A stretch of 64,000 nt of DNA from Halodurantibacterium daqingensis (GTDB taxonomy: Bacteria; Pseudomonadota; Alphaproteobacteria; Rhodobacterales; Rhodobacteraceae), in contig NZ_JBHTFQ010000008.1 in the NCBI RefSeq assembly GCF_042666235.1, positions 124,001-188,000 of the forward strand, in the 5' to 3' direction. Positions 1 to 8,500 of the stretch are shown one piece after another (positions within the stretch are counted from its first letter, which is position 1; every line of letters begins with the position of its first letter). A program made the translations under genes and the position numbers. The notes beneath the pieces are model-generated. The model worked only from the letters and a program-made list of their open reading frames with translations, was not told where the DNA came from and did not search any database.

Positions 1-285
1 TATGTCTATATCGAACCGAGCCTTGCCTTCGCGCCGATGCTGTCCTTTCAGGTTGTCATCATGGCGCTGCTGGGGGGAGCGGGCCGTTTGTGGGGACCGT
101 TGGTCGGGGTCATCCCTTTCACCCTGTTATGGGAATCGATTTCGTCCAGCTTTCCGCAGCAGACCACGCTGCTGCTGGGGATGGCCTTCCTGGTCATTGT
201 CTACGCGCTGCCACGCGGTTTTGTGGGGCTTCTGGATGATCTGCGCGAACGGACCCACGCCAGAATGACCGAGGGCGTGGCATGA
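1..285 (+). CDS. livM: Branched-chain amino acid-type ABC transporter permease, C-terminal part (LivM family)
   Basis: This is the last 94 codons of an inner-membrane permease; the frame is open from the first base, so the gene starts outside the window. The visible part has two hydrophobic segments separated by a GGAGRLWGPLVG motif, which is typical of the LivM end where a conserved glycine-rich loop precedes the last helix, and a short charged tail. The stop overlaps the livG start (ATGA), as in livHMGF operons. The substrate may be an amino acid, an amide or an aromatic acid, because this transporter family has been recruited for many substrates; the downstream dehydrogenases favour an aromatic compound, but that is inference. 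Confidence 0.85.
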   Translation, partial: YVYIEPSLAFAPMLSFQVVIMALLGGAGRLWGPLVGVIPFTLLWESISSSFPQQTTLLLGMAFLVIVYALPRGFVGLLDDLRERTHARMTEGVA

Positions 286-1013
286 CCAGCACAGTTCTTT
301 CCCTGCGCGGTGTCACCAAGCGGTTCGGCGGTCTGGTTGCCGTGAACGCGATGGATTTCGACGTGACCGAACATCAGGTCATGGGCCTGATCGGGCCGAA
401 CGGGTCGGGAAAATCGACCACGCTCAACCTGATTTCGGGCGCTCTCAAGGTGTCGGGGGGCGAGATTTCGCTGCGCGGGTCGCCCATCACCGCCTTGCCC
501 GCCGAACAAATCAACCGGCGCGGTATTGCGCGCACCTTCCAGCTTGTGCGCCTGCTGCCGTCTATGTCGGTGCTGGAGAACGTGGTCGCGGGGGCCGTGT
601 TTGGCCACAGGCGGCGTTGGGGCCACGAGGCGCGCAGCCGTGCGGAAACCCTGCTGACCCGCGTAGGGATGGAGGGCAAGGGCCATCTGCGTGTGGGGCA
701 ACTGACCTATATCGACACGAAACGGGTGGAGCTGGCCCGCGTTCTGGCCGGCGACCCCAAGCTATTGCTGTTGGATGAATGGCTGGCGGGCCTGAACCCC
801 AGCGAATTGCAGATCGGGATTTCGCTGATCAAATCGCTGCGCGACGAGGGGCGCACGATCATCCTGGTGGAACATGTCATGGATGCGATCCGGTCGCTTT
901 GCGATACTTGCGTGGTCATGGCCTCGGGCACGAAAATCGCCCAGGGCACGCCGCAGCAGGTGCTTTCAGATCCGGATGTGATCCGCGCTTACCTGGGGGA
1001 TGACGATGTCTAG
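282..1013 (+). CDS. livG: ABC transporter ATP-binding protein, LivG family
   Basis: Cytoplasmic ATPase of a branched-chain amino acid-type (HAAT family) importer, 243 residues, the normal LivG length. Walker A is GPNGSGKST near residue 38, the Q-loop is in ARTFQLVRLLPSMSVLENV, and the Walker B LLLLDEWLAGLNP carries W-L-A in place of the more usual P-x-A. The signature motif is degenerate (VGQLTYIDTKRVELARVLA replaces a classical LSGG sequence), a relaxed form known in LivG proteins. The switch histidine is in LVEHVMD. It overlaps livM by four bases and livF by 14 bases, so the three are translated as one unit. Confidence 0.9.
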   Translation: MTSTVLSLRGVTKRFGGLVAVNAMDFDVTEHQVMGLIGPNGSGKSTTLNLISGALKVSGGEISLRGSPITALPAEQINRRGIARTFQLVRLLPSMSVLENVVAGAVFGHRRRWGHEARSRAETLLTRVGMEGKGHLRVGQLTYIDTKRVELARVLAGDPKLLLLDEWLAGLNPSELQIGISLIKSLRDEGRTIILVEHVMDAIRSLCDTCVVMASGTKIAQGTPQQVLSDPDVIRAYLGDDDV

Positions 1014-2199
1014 AACCGGAGGTCTTGAGGTCCGCAACCTGTCTGTCAGCTATGGCAAGCACCGCGCGTTGGAGGATGTGTCGATCACCATCCGCCCCGG
1101 CGAGATCGTGGTGATCCTTGGCGCGAACGGGGCCGGAAAGTCGACCTTGCTGAAGGCGGTCAGCGGCATCTGCGAGGGCAAGGTCACAGGCTCCGTCTTG
1201 CTGGAGAATGCGGAACTGACAGGCCTGCCCGCGAACCGCATCCTTGATCAGGGTATCGCCCTGGTGCCGGAGGGGCGCGGCGTGTTCGGTGATCTCACGG
1301 TGCGCGAGAACCTGACACTGGGCGCCTATGCCGCCCGTGCCCGCGATGATCAGGCCGCAAATCTGGCGCGCGTGCATGAGCTGTTTCCCAAGCTGATCGA
1401 GCGCCAGGGGCAGGTCGTGCGGACGATGTCCGGGGGCGAGCAGCAGATGGTCGCCATCGGGCGCGCCATGATGTCAAACCCGCAAATCCTCGCGCTGGAC
1501 GAGCCGTCACTGGGCTTGTCGCCGCTGCTGTGCAAGGAACTGTTCCAGAACCTGAGAAAGGTGCGGGACATCGGGATCGGCATCCTGCTGGTAGAGCAGA
1601 ATGCCAAGCAAAGCCTCGCGATTGCGGACCGTGGCTATCTTCTTGAAAACGCCCATATCGTGCATGAGGACAGCGCCAAAGCCTTGATCAGCGATCCTGC
1701 GGTGCAGGCGGCCTATCTGGGTGCGGCTGGCGGTGCGGCAGCCCCGCATACATATGATGCCGCACCAGAGGCCCCGGCCATGGATGCACCAGTTGCGCCG
1801 CAGGCAGGCTTTACCGTCAGGCCGCGCGCCTCGCAGACCGTGTCGGCGGATGCGGTGTTGGGCCGGTCTGTTGCCGATCTGGTGGCGCAGGCCAGCCAGC
1901 GCCAGCAGAAGGCGGTCAGCGATAAACGCAACGCCCCCGCGGCCACCAGCCTATCGGCGCAGAAAGACCGCCTTGCCGCAACGCTTGCGGATATCGAGCG
2001 TGCCGCCCAATCCGCACGCCGCCCCCGCGTGATCGAACGCCACCGCCCGCAGGATCACGCCGCATCGCAAACACAACCGCAACCTGCCCCCGCGCGAAAG
2101 ACCCCCGATGGCCCGCCCGTGACCATCGAAATCTACCGCGCTCCCCGTGTCGAAGTCTGGCGCCGCAGGCCCGGTGCTGACGCGTTCGACCGCTCATAG
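1000..2199 (+). CDS. livF: ABC transporter ATP-binding protein, LivF family, with a long C-terminal extension
   Basis: Residues 1-240 are an ordinary LivF ATPase: Walker A GANGAGKST, Q-loop VPEGRGVFGDLTVRENL, signature MSGGEQQ, Walker B ILALDEPSLGLSP and switch histidine replaced by glutamine in LVEQNAKQ, as is usual for LivF. LivF proteins normally end just after the AAYLG motif near residue 240; here the frame continues for about 155 residues that are rich in Ala, Pro, Gln and Arg, with a possible helical segment (SQRQQKAVSDKRNAP to ADIERAAQSARR) and a basic end (VEVWRRRPGADAFDRS). I do not recognise this extension. The start could be the ATG at 1000 or the in-frame ATG at 1006, both inside livG. 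The following gene has its own ribosome binding site overlapping this stop. Confidence 0.88.
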   Translation: MTMSRTGGLEVRNLSVSYGKHRALEDVSITIRPGEIVVILGANGAGKSTLLKAVSGICEGKVTGSVLLENAELTGLPANRILDQGIALVPEGRGVFGDLTVRENLTLGAYAARARDDQAANLARVHELFPKLIERQGQVVRTMSGGEQQMVAIGRAMMSNPQILALDEPSLGLSPLLCKELFQNLRKVRDIGIGILLVEQNAKQSLAIADRGYLLENAHIVHEDSAKALISDPAVQAAYLGAAGGAAAPHTYDAAPEAPAMDAPVAPQAGFTVRPRASQTVSADAVLGRSVADLVAQASQRQQKAVSDKRNAPAATSLSAQKDRLAATLADIERAAQSARRPRVIERHRPQDHAASQTQPQPAPARKTPDGPPVTIEIYRAPRVEVWRRRPGADAFDRS

Positions 2200-2209
2200 G
2201 AGAGACAAG

Positions 2210-3682
2210 ATGTTGGATTCACATAATCTGAGAACCGTCAAGGGCATGTATATCGGCGGCAACTGGGTTGCTGGCCAAGGCAGCTTTGACGATATCAACC
2301 CGTCCGACGGATCGCTTTACGCCCGCATCCCCGATGGCGGGCGCGCCGAAGCGCGTATGGCGATCGAGGCGGCGCAAGCGGCCTTTCCGGCATGGTCGAG
2401 CCTGATGTTTCAGGAACGCGCGCATTACATGCTGAAAATCGCGGAGATCTGGGAAAAACGCAGCGCGGAATTTGTCGCGGCCGCCCAAGCAGAGGGGGGC
2501 GGCTGGTTCGGCAAGGGCATGTTCGAGGCGGGATATGTCCCCGAAGTGTTCCGCGCCGCGGCCGGTGTGCTTTATGGCAGTATCGGCGAGGTGCTGCCCT
2601 CGGAGCATGGAAAATTCTCGACCGCAGTGCGTTATCCGATGGGGGTGATCAGCGTCATCAGCCCGTGGAACATGCCCGGCATCCTGACCGCGCGGGGCTT
2701 CGCCTTTCCGTTGGCGGCCGGCAATACCATCGTGCTGAAACCCTCCGAGGACACGCCCTATGCGGGTGGGTTGTTCTTTGCCGAGGTGCTAGAAGAAGCG
2801 GGCCTTCCCAAAGGTGTGTTCAATGTCATCACCTGTTCGCGCGAACGTGTCCAGGACATGGGCGACGAGATGATCGAGAACCCGCTGGTCAAGGGCGTTT
2901 CGTTCACGGGATCTACCCCCGTGGGTCGCCAGATCGCTGCCAAGGCTGGCGCGCATCTGAAAAAATGCTGCGTGGAACTTGGTGGCAAGGACAGCCTGAT
3001 CGTGCTGGAAGACGCCGATATGGACCGCGCCACAAGTGCGGCCAGTTTCGGCAGCTTCATGCACCAGGGCCAGATCTGCATGAGCGTGGAAAAGGTGCTG
3101 GTGCAGGACAGCGTCTATGCCGATTTCCTGCGGCAATTCGTGGCGCGGGCGTCCAAGCTGAAAACAGGCGACACCAAGGACAAGGCCAATGTGATCGGCC
3201 CGCTGATCAACGAACGGCAGGTCGCGCGGGTCAGGCACCAGATCGAGGATGCCTTGGCCAAGGGGGCCAAGGCCGTTCTGGGGGGGCGCATCTGGGATCG
3301 CTATGTGGAACCCACGATCCTGACCCATGTGACTCCCGACATGGATGTCTGGCGCGATGAAACCTTTGGCCCTGTCGCCATTGTGGTGCCGTTCAAGACG
3401 GATGCCGAGGCGATCGCCATGAACAACGACACCGAATACGGCCTGTCCGCCGGCATCATTACCCGCAACGAAGAGCGCGCCCTGCGCATGGCGCGGCAAC
3501 TGGAAACGGGGATGTGCCATATCAACTGTTCGTCCATCAATGACGAACCGCACGTGCCCTTTGGCGGATCGAAAGCATCGGGCCTTGGGCGGCATGGCGG
3601 CAAGTGGTCGCTGGAGACCTTCACCGAAACGCGCTGGATCACGCTTGACCGTGGCCACCGCCCCTATCCGCAGGTGTTCTGA
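2210..3682 (+). CDS. NAD(P)-dependent aldehyde dehydrogenase
   Basis: A 490-residue member of the aldehyde dehydrogenase superfamily, oxidising an aldehyde to its acid. Visible landmarks are the SPWNMPG substrate/cofactor loop, the NAD-binding FTGSTPVGR, the general base Glu256 in VELGGKD and the nucleophile Cys290 in GQICMS, then TFGPVA near the C-terminus. I chose the ATG at 2210 because it follows AGGAGAG at 2198-2204; an in-frame ATG at 2147 lies inside livF and has no such site. Its sequence is of the benzaldehyde/vanillin dehydrogenase type, and the next gene resembles coniferyl alcohol dehydrogenase, so the pair may oxidise an aromatic alcohol to acid after import by the Liv-type transporter; the substrate is inferred only. 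Confidence 0.9.
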   Translation: MLDSHNLRTVKGMYIGGNWVAGQGSFDDINPSDGSLYARIPDGGRAEARMAIEAAQAAFPAWSSLMFQERAHYMLKIAEIWEKRSAEFVAAAQAEGGGWFGKGMFEAGYVPEVFRAAAGVLYGSIGEVLPSEHGKFSTAVRYPMGVISVISPWNMPGILTARGFAFPLAAGNTIVLKPSEDTPYAGGLFFAEVLEEAGLPKGVFNVITCSRERVQDMGDEMIENPLVKGVSFTGSTPVGRQIAAKAGAHLKKCCVELGGKDSLIVLEDADMDRATSAASFGSFMHQGQICMSVEKVLVQDSVYADFLRQFVARASKLKTGDTKDKANVIGPLINERQVARVRHQIEDALAKGAKAVLGGRIWDRYVEPTILTHVTPDMDVWRDETFGPVAIVVPFKTDAEAIAMNNDTEYGLSAGIITRNEERALRMARQLETGMCHINCSSINDEPHVPFGGSKASGLGRHGGKWSLETFTETRWITLDRGHRPYPQVF

Positions 3683-4488
3683 TGGCCGCTTGGGAAAACA
3701 GCCCCCTGTTGAAGGGCAAGGTGATCGTTGTGACCGGATCGGCCAGCGGCATCGGATTTGAAACGGCACGGCTCTGCACCGCAATGGGGGCAAGCGTGCT
3801 GGGCGTGGATGTGACCAAGCGCTTTGACCATGTCGAGGAGTTCTATCGCGCCGATCTGTCGGACGGTCGCGCGATTGATGCCTTGGTGGATGTTCTGCCG
3901 CAGGGCATTGACGGAATTGCCAATATTGCGGGCCTGCCGCCCACAGCCCCGGCTGACAAGGTGCTCAAGGTCAATCTGTTCGGGCTGAAACGTCTGACCC
4001 TAGGCCTTATGCCCAAGCTGAATGATGGCGCCTCCATCGTGAACCTTGCCTCGTTGGCTGGGTTCGGCTGGCCGCAATCGGTGCCTGCGATCCGCGCCAG
4101 CGAAAGCGTCGATATTGATGATGTGGCCGCCTTCATGGCGCAGCATGACATCACAAATGCAGGCGGGCGCAGCTATTTCTTTTCCAAGGAGGCGCTGATC
4201 GCATGGACGCAAGCCAACCGCTGGACATGGCGTGATCGCGGCATCCGCATGAACAGCGTCAGTCCCGGCCCGGTGGATACGCCGATCCTTGGCGATTTCA
4301 TCGAGACACTTGGCGCACGCGCCGAGGAAGACATGCGCGTGATGGACCGGCCCGGACGGGCCAATGATATCGCGCCGGTCGTTGCTTTCCTGCTGTCGGA
4401 CATGACCACCTGGATCCGTGGCACCAATATCCCAGTCGACGGGGGCATGTCGTCGAACATCCTGTGCGAAATGCACGGGCTTATCTGA
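3682..4488 (+). CDS. Short-chain dehydrogenase/reductase, coniferyl-alcohol-dehydrogenase-like
   Basis: A 268-residue classical SDR. The N-terminus has the dinucleotide motif TGSASGIG, followed by NIAG (variant of NNAG), the catalytic Ser124 in NLASLAG and the active-site Tyr165-x-x-x-Lys169 in SYFFSK; the SPGPVDTPIL loop and the PVDGG end are standard. The unusual insert between Ser and Tyr (PAIRASESVDIDDVAAF) is what I associate with coniferyl alcohol dehydrogenase and 3-alpha-hydroxysteroid dehydrogenase relatives. Its start overlaps the aldehyde dehydrogenase stop (TGATG), so the two are translationally coupled and probably carry out consecutive alcohol and aldehyde oxidation. The exact substrate cannot be told from sequence. 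Confidence 0.87.
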   Translation: MAAWENSPLLKGKVIVVTGSASGIGFETARLCTAMGASVLGVDVTKRFDHVEEFYRADLSDGRAIDALVDVLPQGIDGIANIAGLPPTAPADKVLKVNLFGLKRLTLGLMPKLNDGASIVNLASLAGFGWPQSVPAIRASESVDIDDVAAFMAQHDITNAGGRSYFFSKEALIAWTQANRWTWRDRGIRMNSVSPGPVDTPILGDFIETLGARAEEDMRVMDRPGRANDIAPVVAFLLSDMTTWIRGTNIPVDGGMSSNILCEMHGLI

Positions 4489-4501
4489 AGAAGAGGCTGA
4501 T

Positions 4502-6061
4502 ATGTCTGCTTTGGGCTGGATCATAGTTCTGATCATCATTGCCGCAGCGCTGATCCTGCTGGCCGCATGGTTTTATGAGCGCGCCACGAACGAGGTGGCC
4601 TTGGTGAAAACCGGGATCGGCGGGCGGCGCGTCATCATCGATGGTGGCACACTGGCCTTGCCTCATTTCCACGAGATCACGCGCGTCAACATGCAGACAA
4701 TCCGCATGACCGTGTCCCGCGCGGGTGAGGCAGCGCTGATCACCAAAGACCGTCTGCGCGTGGATGTGGGGGCGGATTTCTATGTCTCGGTCACGCCGAA
4801 AGCCGATGCGATCACCCGCGCCGCGCAGACGCTCGGCAAACGCCTGTTCCAGCCCGATCAGTTGCGCGGGCTGATCGACGGGATGATGATTGACGCCTTG
4901 CGCTCGGTCGCGGCCCGTCTGACGATGGACGAGTTGCACGAGAACCGCGCCCAGTTCGTGCGCGAAGTTCGCGAGACCTTGGCCGAGGCGATGGCGAACT
5001 ATGGCCTGCAGCTCGATTCCGTCTCGCTGACAGCATTGGACCAGACACCATTTTCTGCGCTGGACGAGAACAACGCCTTCAACGCGGTCGGTATGCGTAA
5101 ACTGGCCGAGGTGATTGCCAAATCCAAGAAAGAGCGCGCCGAGATCCAGAGCGATAGCGACGTCTCGGTGCGCCGCGCCGCGATGGAGGCCGCGAAGCGC
5201 AAGCTGGAGATTGATCTGGAGGAACGGCGCGCCGAAATCGCGCAAGGCCAAGAGATCGAGACCCTTCTGGCCGCGCAGCTGGCGGAAGTCGCGCAGCGCA
5301 AGGCTGACAGCGAACGCACCGCCGCGCAGGCCCGCATCCGCATGGAGCAGGATATTCAAGCTGCCGATATCGCCCGCGAACAGGCAATCCGTGTGGCCGA
5401 GATCGCGCAAAGCCGCGCGCTGCAGGATGCCGAGAGTGACCGGCAAATCCAGATCTCTGTCAAAAGTCAGGAAGAAAGCCGCGCACAGGCGCAGGCTGAT
5501 GCCGCCCGCGTCCAAGCGGTCACCGCTGCCGAAGCCGTGCTTAGCGCCCGCGCCATGGCCGAGGCCGAACGCCGCCGCGCATTGGCGCTGATCACGGCAC
5601 AGGAACAGGCCGAAGCTGCCGCGAAACGCGCAGAGATTGCCGCCGCATCGGACAAGTCGACAGCCGCCGACAAGGCCGATGCCCGCCGTGCCGAGGCTGA
5701 GGCGACAAAGGCGGTGGAACTGGCACGGGTCGAGGCCGCGCGTGCGCGTATCGACGCCGAGAATGCCCGCTCCGAAGCGATCATCGCGATGGAGCTGGAG
5801 AAAGCGCGGCTGGAAGCGATGCCGCGCATTCTGGCCGAGATGGTGCGCCCTGCCGAAAAGATCACCGGCATCAGCATCAACCATCTGAGCGGGGTCGGCG
5901 GCACGCGCGGCGACGGGTCCGAACGCCTCGTCTCACCCGTCAACGCCACGGTGGATGCGATCATGGATATGGCAGTGCAACTGCCAAGCCTGCAAAAACT
6001 GGGCGACCAGATCAGCGCAAATCTGGCGCAGGTCAGCGGCAAACCCAAGCCGCGCGACTGA
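4502..6061 (+). CDS. Flotillin-like membrane protein (SPFH/band 7, YqiK type)
   Basis: 519 residues. Residues 4-25 form one transmembrane helix (IIVLIIIAAALILLAAWF); an SPFH/band-7 domain follows (about 30-210), then a very long Ala/Glu/Arg heptad coiled coil (about 215-460) and a short C-terminal region ending in LPSLQKLGDQISANL. This is the flotillin/YqiK architecture, membrane scaffolds that oligomerise in lipid microdomains. I place the start at the ATG at 4502 because it begins directly with the membrane anchor; an earlier in-frame ATG at 4418 lies inside the SDR gene. It sits 13 bases after the SDR stop and is followed by a terminator, so it is the last gene of this operon. Co-transcription with transport and oxidation genes is unusual for a flotillin. 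Confidence 0.88.
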   Translation: MSALGWIIVLIIIAAALILLAAWFYERATNEVALVKTGIGGRRVIIDGGTLALPHFHEITRVNMQTIRMTVSRAGEAALITKDRLRVDVGADFYVSVTPKADAITRAAQTLGKRLFQPDQLRGLIDGMMIDALRSVAARLTMDELHENRAQFVREVRETLAEAMANYGLQLDSVSLTALDQTPFSALDENNAFNAVGMRKLAEVIAKSKKERAEIQSDSDVSVRRAAMEAAKRKLEIDLEERRAEIAQGQEIETLLAAQLAEVAQRKADSERTAAQARIRMEQDIQAADIAREQAIRVAEIAQSRALQDAESDRQIQISVKSQEESRAQAQADAARVQAVTAAEAVLSARAMAEAERRRALALITAQEQAEAAAKRAEIAAASDKSTAADKADARRAEAEATKAVELARVEAARARIDAENARSEAIIAMELEKARLEAMPRILAEMVRPAEKITGISINHLSGVGGTRGDGSERLVSPVNATVDAIMDMAVQLPSLQKLGDQISANLAQVSGKPKPRD

Positions 6062-6081
6062 TCCTTGTGGCATGATCCGCC

Positions 6082-6117
6082 AAAGCCCCGCCGGAGCAAC
6101 CGGCGGGGCGCTTTGTT
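6082..6117 (+). terminator. Rho-independent terminator after the flotillin gene
   Basis: A 10-bp perfect stem (GCCCCGCCGG at 6085-6094 pairing with 6100-6109) with a five-base AGCAA loop, followed by GCTTTGTTT. It lies 20 bases after the flotillin stop and marks the end of the operon. Confidence 0.85.
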
Positions 6118-6486
6118 TGGAGATCATATACCCGACTCGCCGTAAGCATTTGCTGCGCCCCACCTTCCGGCGTTCAGCGCGATCGGTTCATTGGCACTCC
6201 GGCGCACCACGTGTCAGCCTGGCGGCCGTTGGCGCGGATACAGGTTGGGGATGGACAGCATGTTGATGCGGTGAGGCTGCCATCCTCGGTCAGAACAAAG
6301 GCATGGGCGGGCTTGGCCGGGTCGAGCGCGAAGTCGACGCGCCTGAAGGGAAGCGCGATGCGCGAGAAATGCGGCTCAGCGACCGGATCGATAACCACCC
6401 GGGCCGTGATTGCTGTCGCGTTACCGTCAAATCCGAGACGGGGTCGACGTGGTAGAGCAAGGTTTCGGAACAAGGCGCGATCCACC
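6118..6486. other. Unassigned stretch upstream of a transposase remnant
   Basis: No convincing gene. Open frames exist on both strands (for example a minus-strand frame reading PHFSRIALPF and AHAFVLTEDGS), but none has a good start or a family I recognise. It probably belongs to the degraded mobile-element region that follows. Confidence 0.4.
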
Positions 6487-7310
6487 ATGGATGTACGCAT
6501 TTTTGTCGAGACGACCTTTGACGATGGAGAAACCAAGAGGCGCAATATTGGTCGATTTCGCGTGCGCCGGACGAGTTTCGTTCCGAGAATTTGGCCCTTT
6601 CCCTCGACGACGCAAAAACCTTGTTGAGGCGATTGCAGGAAGCGATTGTGCAAGCTCAGGTCGGTGAAGCAATGGAGGCTCGCCGGAAATCTGATGGCTG
6701 TGGCAAACACCGCGTGATCCATGATGATCGAGGCCGTGTTCTCGACACTCTTTTCGGGCGAGTTCACGTGACGTGGCCAAGGCTTCGACGCTGCACGTGC
6801 CAACCGGCTGGGATCGCGAAATCTGGGCCGCAATCACCACTTGCCGGGTTGTTTTCTGGCCGTGCGGCTCCCGAGCTTTCCGCATCTGCAGCTGAATTGG
6901 CGCCAAGACACTCGTTTCGGGAAGCCGCTCGACGGATCGAGATGTTCCTTCCCTGTTCGGCTCAGCTGAACACGACCGTTCGAAATCGCCTGGGTCGCAT
7001 CGCCGACAAGCTAGGCCACGAAGACGCAACCCCACGCGATGCGAATACCATCTTGCGGTCCCCATCTGACCGTTTTCCTGGATGGTGCGCACATACGATC
7101 CTGGTCTGAATACCGGAAACGCCGCCTGGATGTCGTGGTCGGCAAGATTAAAAGCCCCAATAGAAGCCGGCGGTTTGGCCTCGGCAACAAGCCGCCCCTT
7201 CTCCTGCGAAGCAGCTCCGACATGACCTGATCGCGCAGGGCTGGGACGGTCAAAGCAAAGTGACCGTGAATTCAGACGGTGAACCTGCGCTGCCGAATCT
7301 GGTCAGGCGT
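6487..7310 (+). pseudogene. ISKra4-family transposase, frameshifted and 3'-truncated
   Basis: Transposase remnant readable only by switching frame at least three times. It opens with MDVRIFVETTFDDGETK at 6487, continues from about 6591 in another frame (LSLDDAKTLLRRLQEAI, then RVLDTLFGRVHV and HSFREAARRIEMFLPC), shifts again near 7045 (LTVFLDGAHIRSWSEYRKR, VVVGKIKS) and again near 7220 (QGWDGQSKVTV, SDGEPALPNLVRRL). These blocks occur in this order in ISKra4-family transposases, whose acidic residues lie in FLDGAH and SDGEPA. The sequence stops inside a codon run at about 7310, where an IS3 fragment on the opposite strand begins, and the C-terminal third is missing. Confidence 0.8.
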
Positions 7311-7592
7311 TTGCGGGCAGTGCGGCGTGATGTACTCCTGTTTCAGCCCATAGCTGCGCAGCAGCGCCGTGTATTTGCGACTGGTAAAGACCAAGCTGTT
7401 GCCGGGTCTCGGAAGAAACTCCCGGGAAACACGTCCGAGCGCGCCTACCCGGTTGACCAACGCGTGCTCCAGCGCGCTGGCGACCGTCGTGGCCTTGCCG
7501 GAGCGCGACAGGTGCCAGCCCGGAAGCGCGCGGGTGTGGCAGTCGATGACCAAGGCCAGTGTGGTCCAGCCATCGCGACCCGCCCGGACCAC
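7311..7592 (-). pseudogene. IS3-family transposase OrfB internal fragment
   Basis: About 94 codons of an integrase-core (DDE) transposase of the IS3 family: AGRDGWTTLALVIDCHTR, then SRSGKATTVASALEHALV, PGNSLVFTSRKYTALLRSYG and EYITPHCPQ. The first catalytic Asp (VIDCHTR) is present; the second, normally in SDNGLVFTS, is changed here (PGNSLVFTS). The homology ends abruptly after CPQ at about 7311, directly at the broken end of the ISKra4 remnant, and at its other end at about 7590, next to the AT-richer ORF pair. Both ends are lost, so the element is dead. Confidence 0.8.
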
Positions 7593-7593
7593 G

Positions 7594-8028
7594 CTAGAAC
7601 ATAACCTTGAACTCCGAGGATCTAGCCATTAGAGGAAAGTGAGATTCCATGTTTATTTTCAGGGAGCACTGGAATCTTGCAAAGTCTTCGATGAATAATC
7701 GATAGCCACGCTTCATTATGATGTTATCAGAGTCCTCCAAGCACACGACACCGTCCCTCCTGTAGAAATGTATTCTATGTGCAGAGTATGGAAGGTAAAA
7801 TTTCTCATCGAAGGCGGTGCTGCCGAAGTTATTAAACAAGACCGTCTTGATCTCGATGTAAAACTCCAGCATGAAAATTGTCAGGCAGTTTACATGATCA
7901 TTGTGCCGGAAGTATATTTTACCTTCTGTGTAGAGTGCCGCCTCCGAAGACAAGGGATAAAAATCGGAGGACGATCTCCATCCGTTTTCCCTTATAAGGT
8001 CGAATGATAGATTGTCTCGCTGTGTCAT
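7594..8028 (-). CDS. Hypothetical protein, possible immunity partner of an Rhs tip
   Basis: 144 residues, no family recognised. It has a very strong Shine-Dalgarno (AGGAGGTG, six bases before the ATG), rare in the decayed sequence around it, and is visibly AT-richer than its neighbours. The composition is aromatic-rich (HRIHFYRRDGVVCLEDSDNI, FYIEIKTVLFNNFG), compatible with a small globular protein. It starts inside the end of a frame carrying an Rhs-type core motif, on the same strand, which is where Rhs immunity genes usually lie. Its TAG stop is exactly at the edge of the IS3 fragment, so the C-terminus may be truncated. The immunity role is inferred from position only. Confidence 0.5.
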   Translation of the reverse strand: MTQRDNLSFDLIRENGWRSSSDFYPLSSEAALYTEGKIYFRHNDHVNCLTIFMLEFYIEIKTVLFNNFGSTAFDEKFYLPYSAHRIHFYRRDGVVCLEDSDNIIMKRGYRLFIEDFARFQCSLKINMESHFPLMARSSEFKVMF

Positions 8029-8500
8029 AACTATTCACCTCCTGCCCAGATTCGCTGTTACTTTCGGATGAGGGCGCGTCCGGAGCCTTCATGTTTCCGC
8101 CATCTGGCGCCATGCTCATGTCAACTTGTACATTTTCCAGATCAGCATCTGTAGGGTCTTTGGGAACGACGCCGTTCGCAACGAGCTGGGCAATCACCTC
8201 TTTGCACAGAGATGCGTCAGCGATACTGTTAGGGGATCGATTTACTACCGTAATAGGTATTGTTTTATCGTTTTGGCCTGTGAAGATGCCGGCATCGGGG
8301 CTATAGGCTGTCGAACCCTTGGAGGCTGGTTGTATTGGCCCCGTTTGATATCGCTGCTCCGACACCTGATTTCCGCTCGGGCCGGAGTTATTGATGGGAT
8401 CATTGAAGCCATACGAGTATCGGCTTGCTCCGACGCCCCCGTCACGGTCTCCGGCGTGTCCGCGCGAGGACCGGTGGCATGCGGGTGCTCCAGACCACAT
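7919..8500 (-). pseudogene. Rhs/YD-repeat protein C-terminal remnant with variable tip
   Basis: The frame contains SRYSYGFNDPINNSGPSG at about 8425-8380, a clear version of the Rhs core-associated motif (canonically RYxYxxNNPxxxxDPxG) which marks the junction between the conserved Rhs cage and its polymorphic C-terminal toxin tip. About 150 residues follow with no recognisable family (LCKEVIAQLVANGVVPKDP, then a Ser/Glu-rich stretch). The large Rhs body that should precede this is absent: upstream sequence switches to GC-rich unrelated DNA by about 8460. The downstream ORF begins within it on the same strand, overlapping by 110 bases, longer than normal for a toxin-immunity pair, so the tip may itself carry a frameshift. 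Confidence 0.6.

Noticed and set aside
4481..5884. Long minus-strand open frame opposite the flotillin gene
   Set aside because: It lies wholly over the coiled-coil coding region, whose Ala/Glu/Arg codon bias leaves the reverse frame open; the protein has no recognisable domain.
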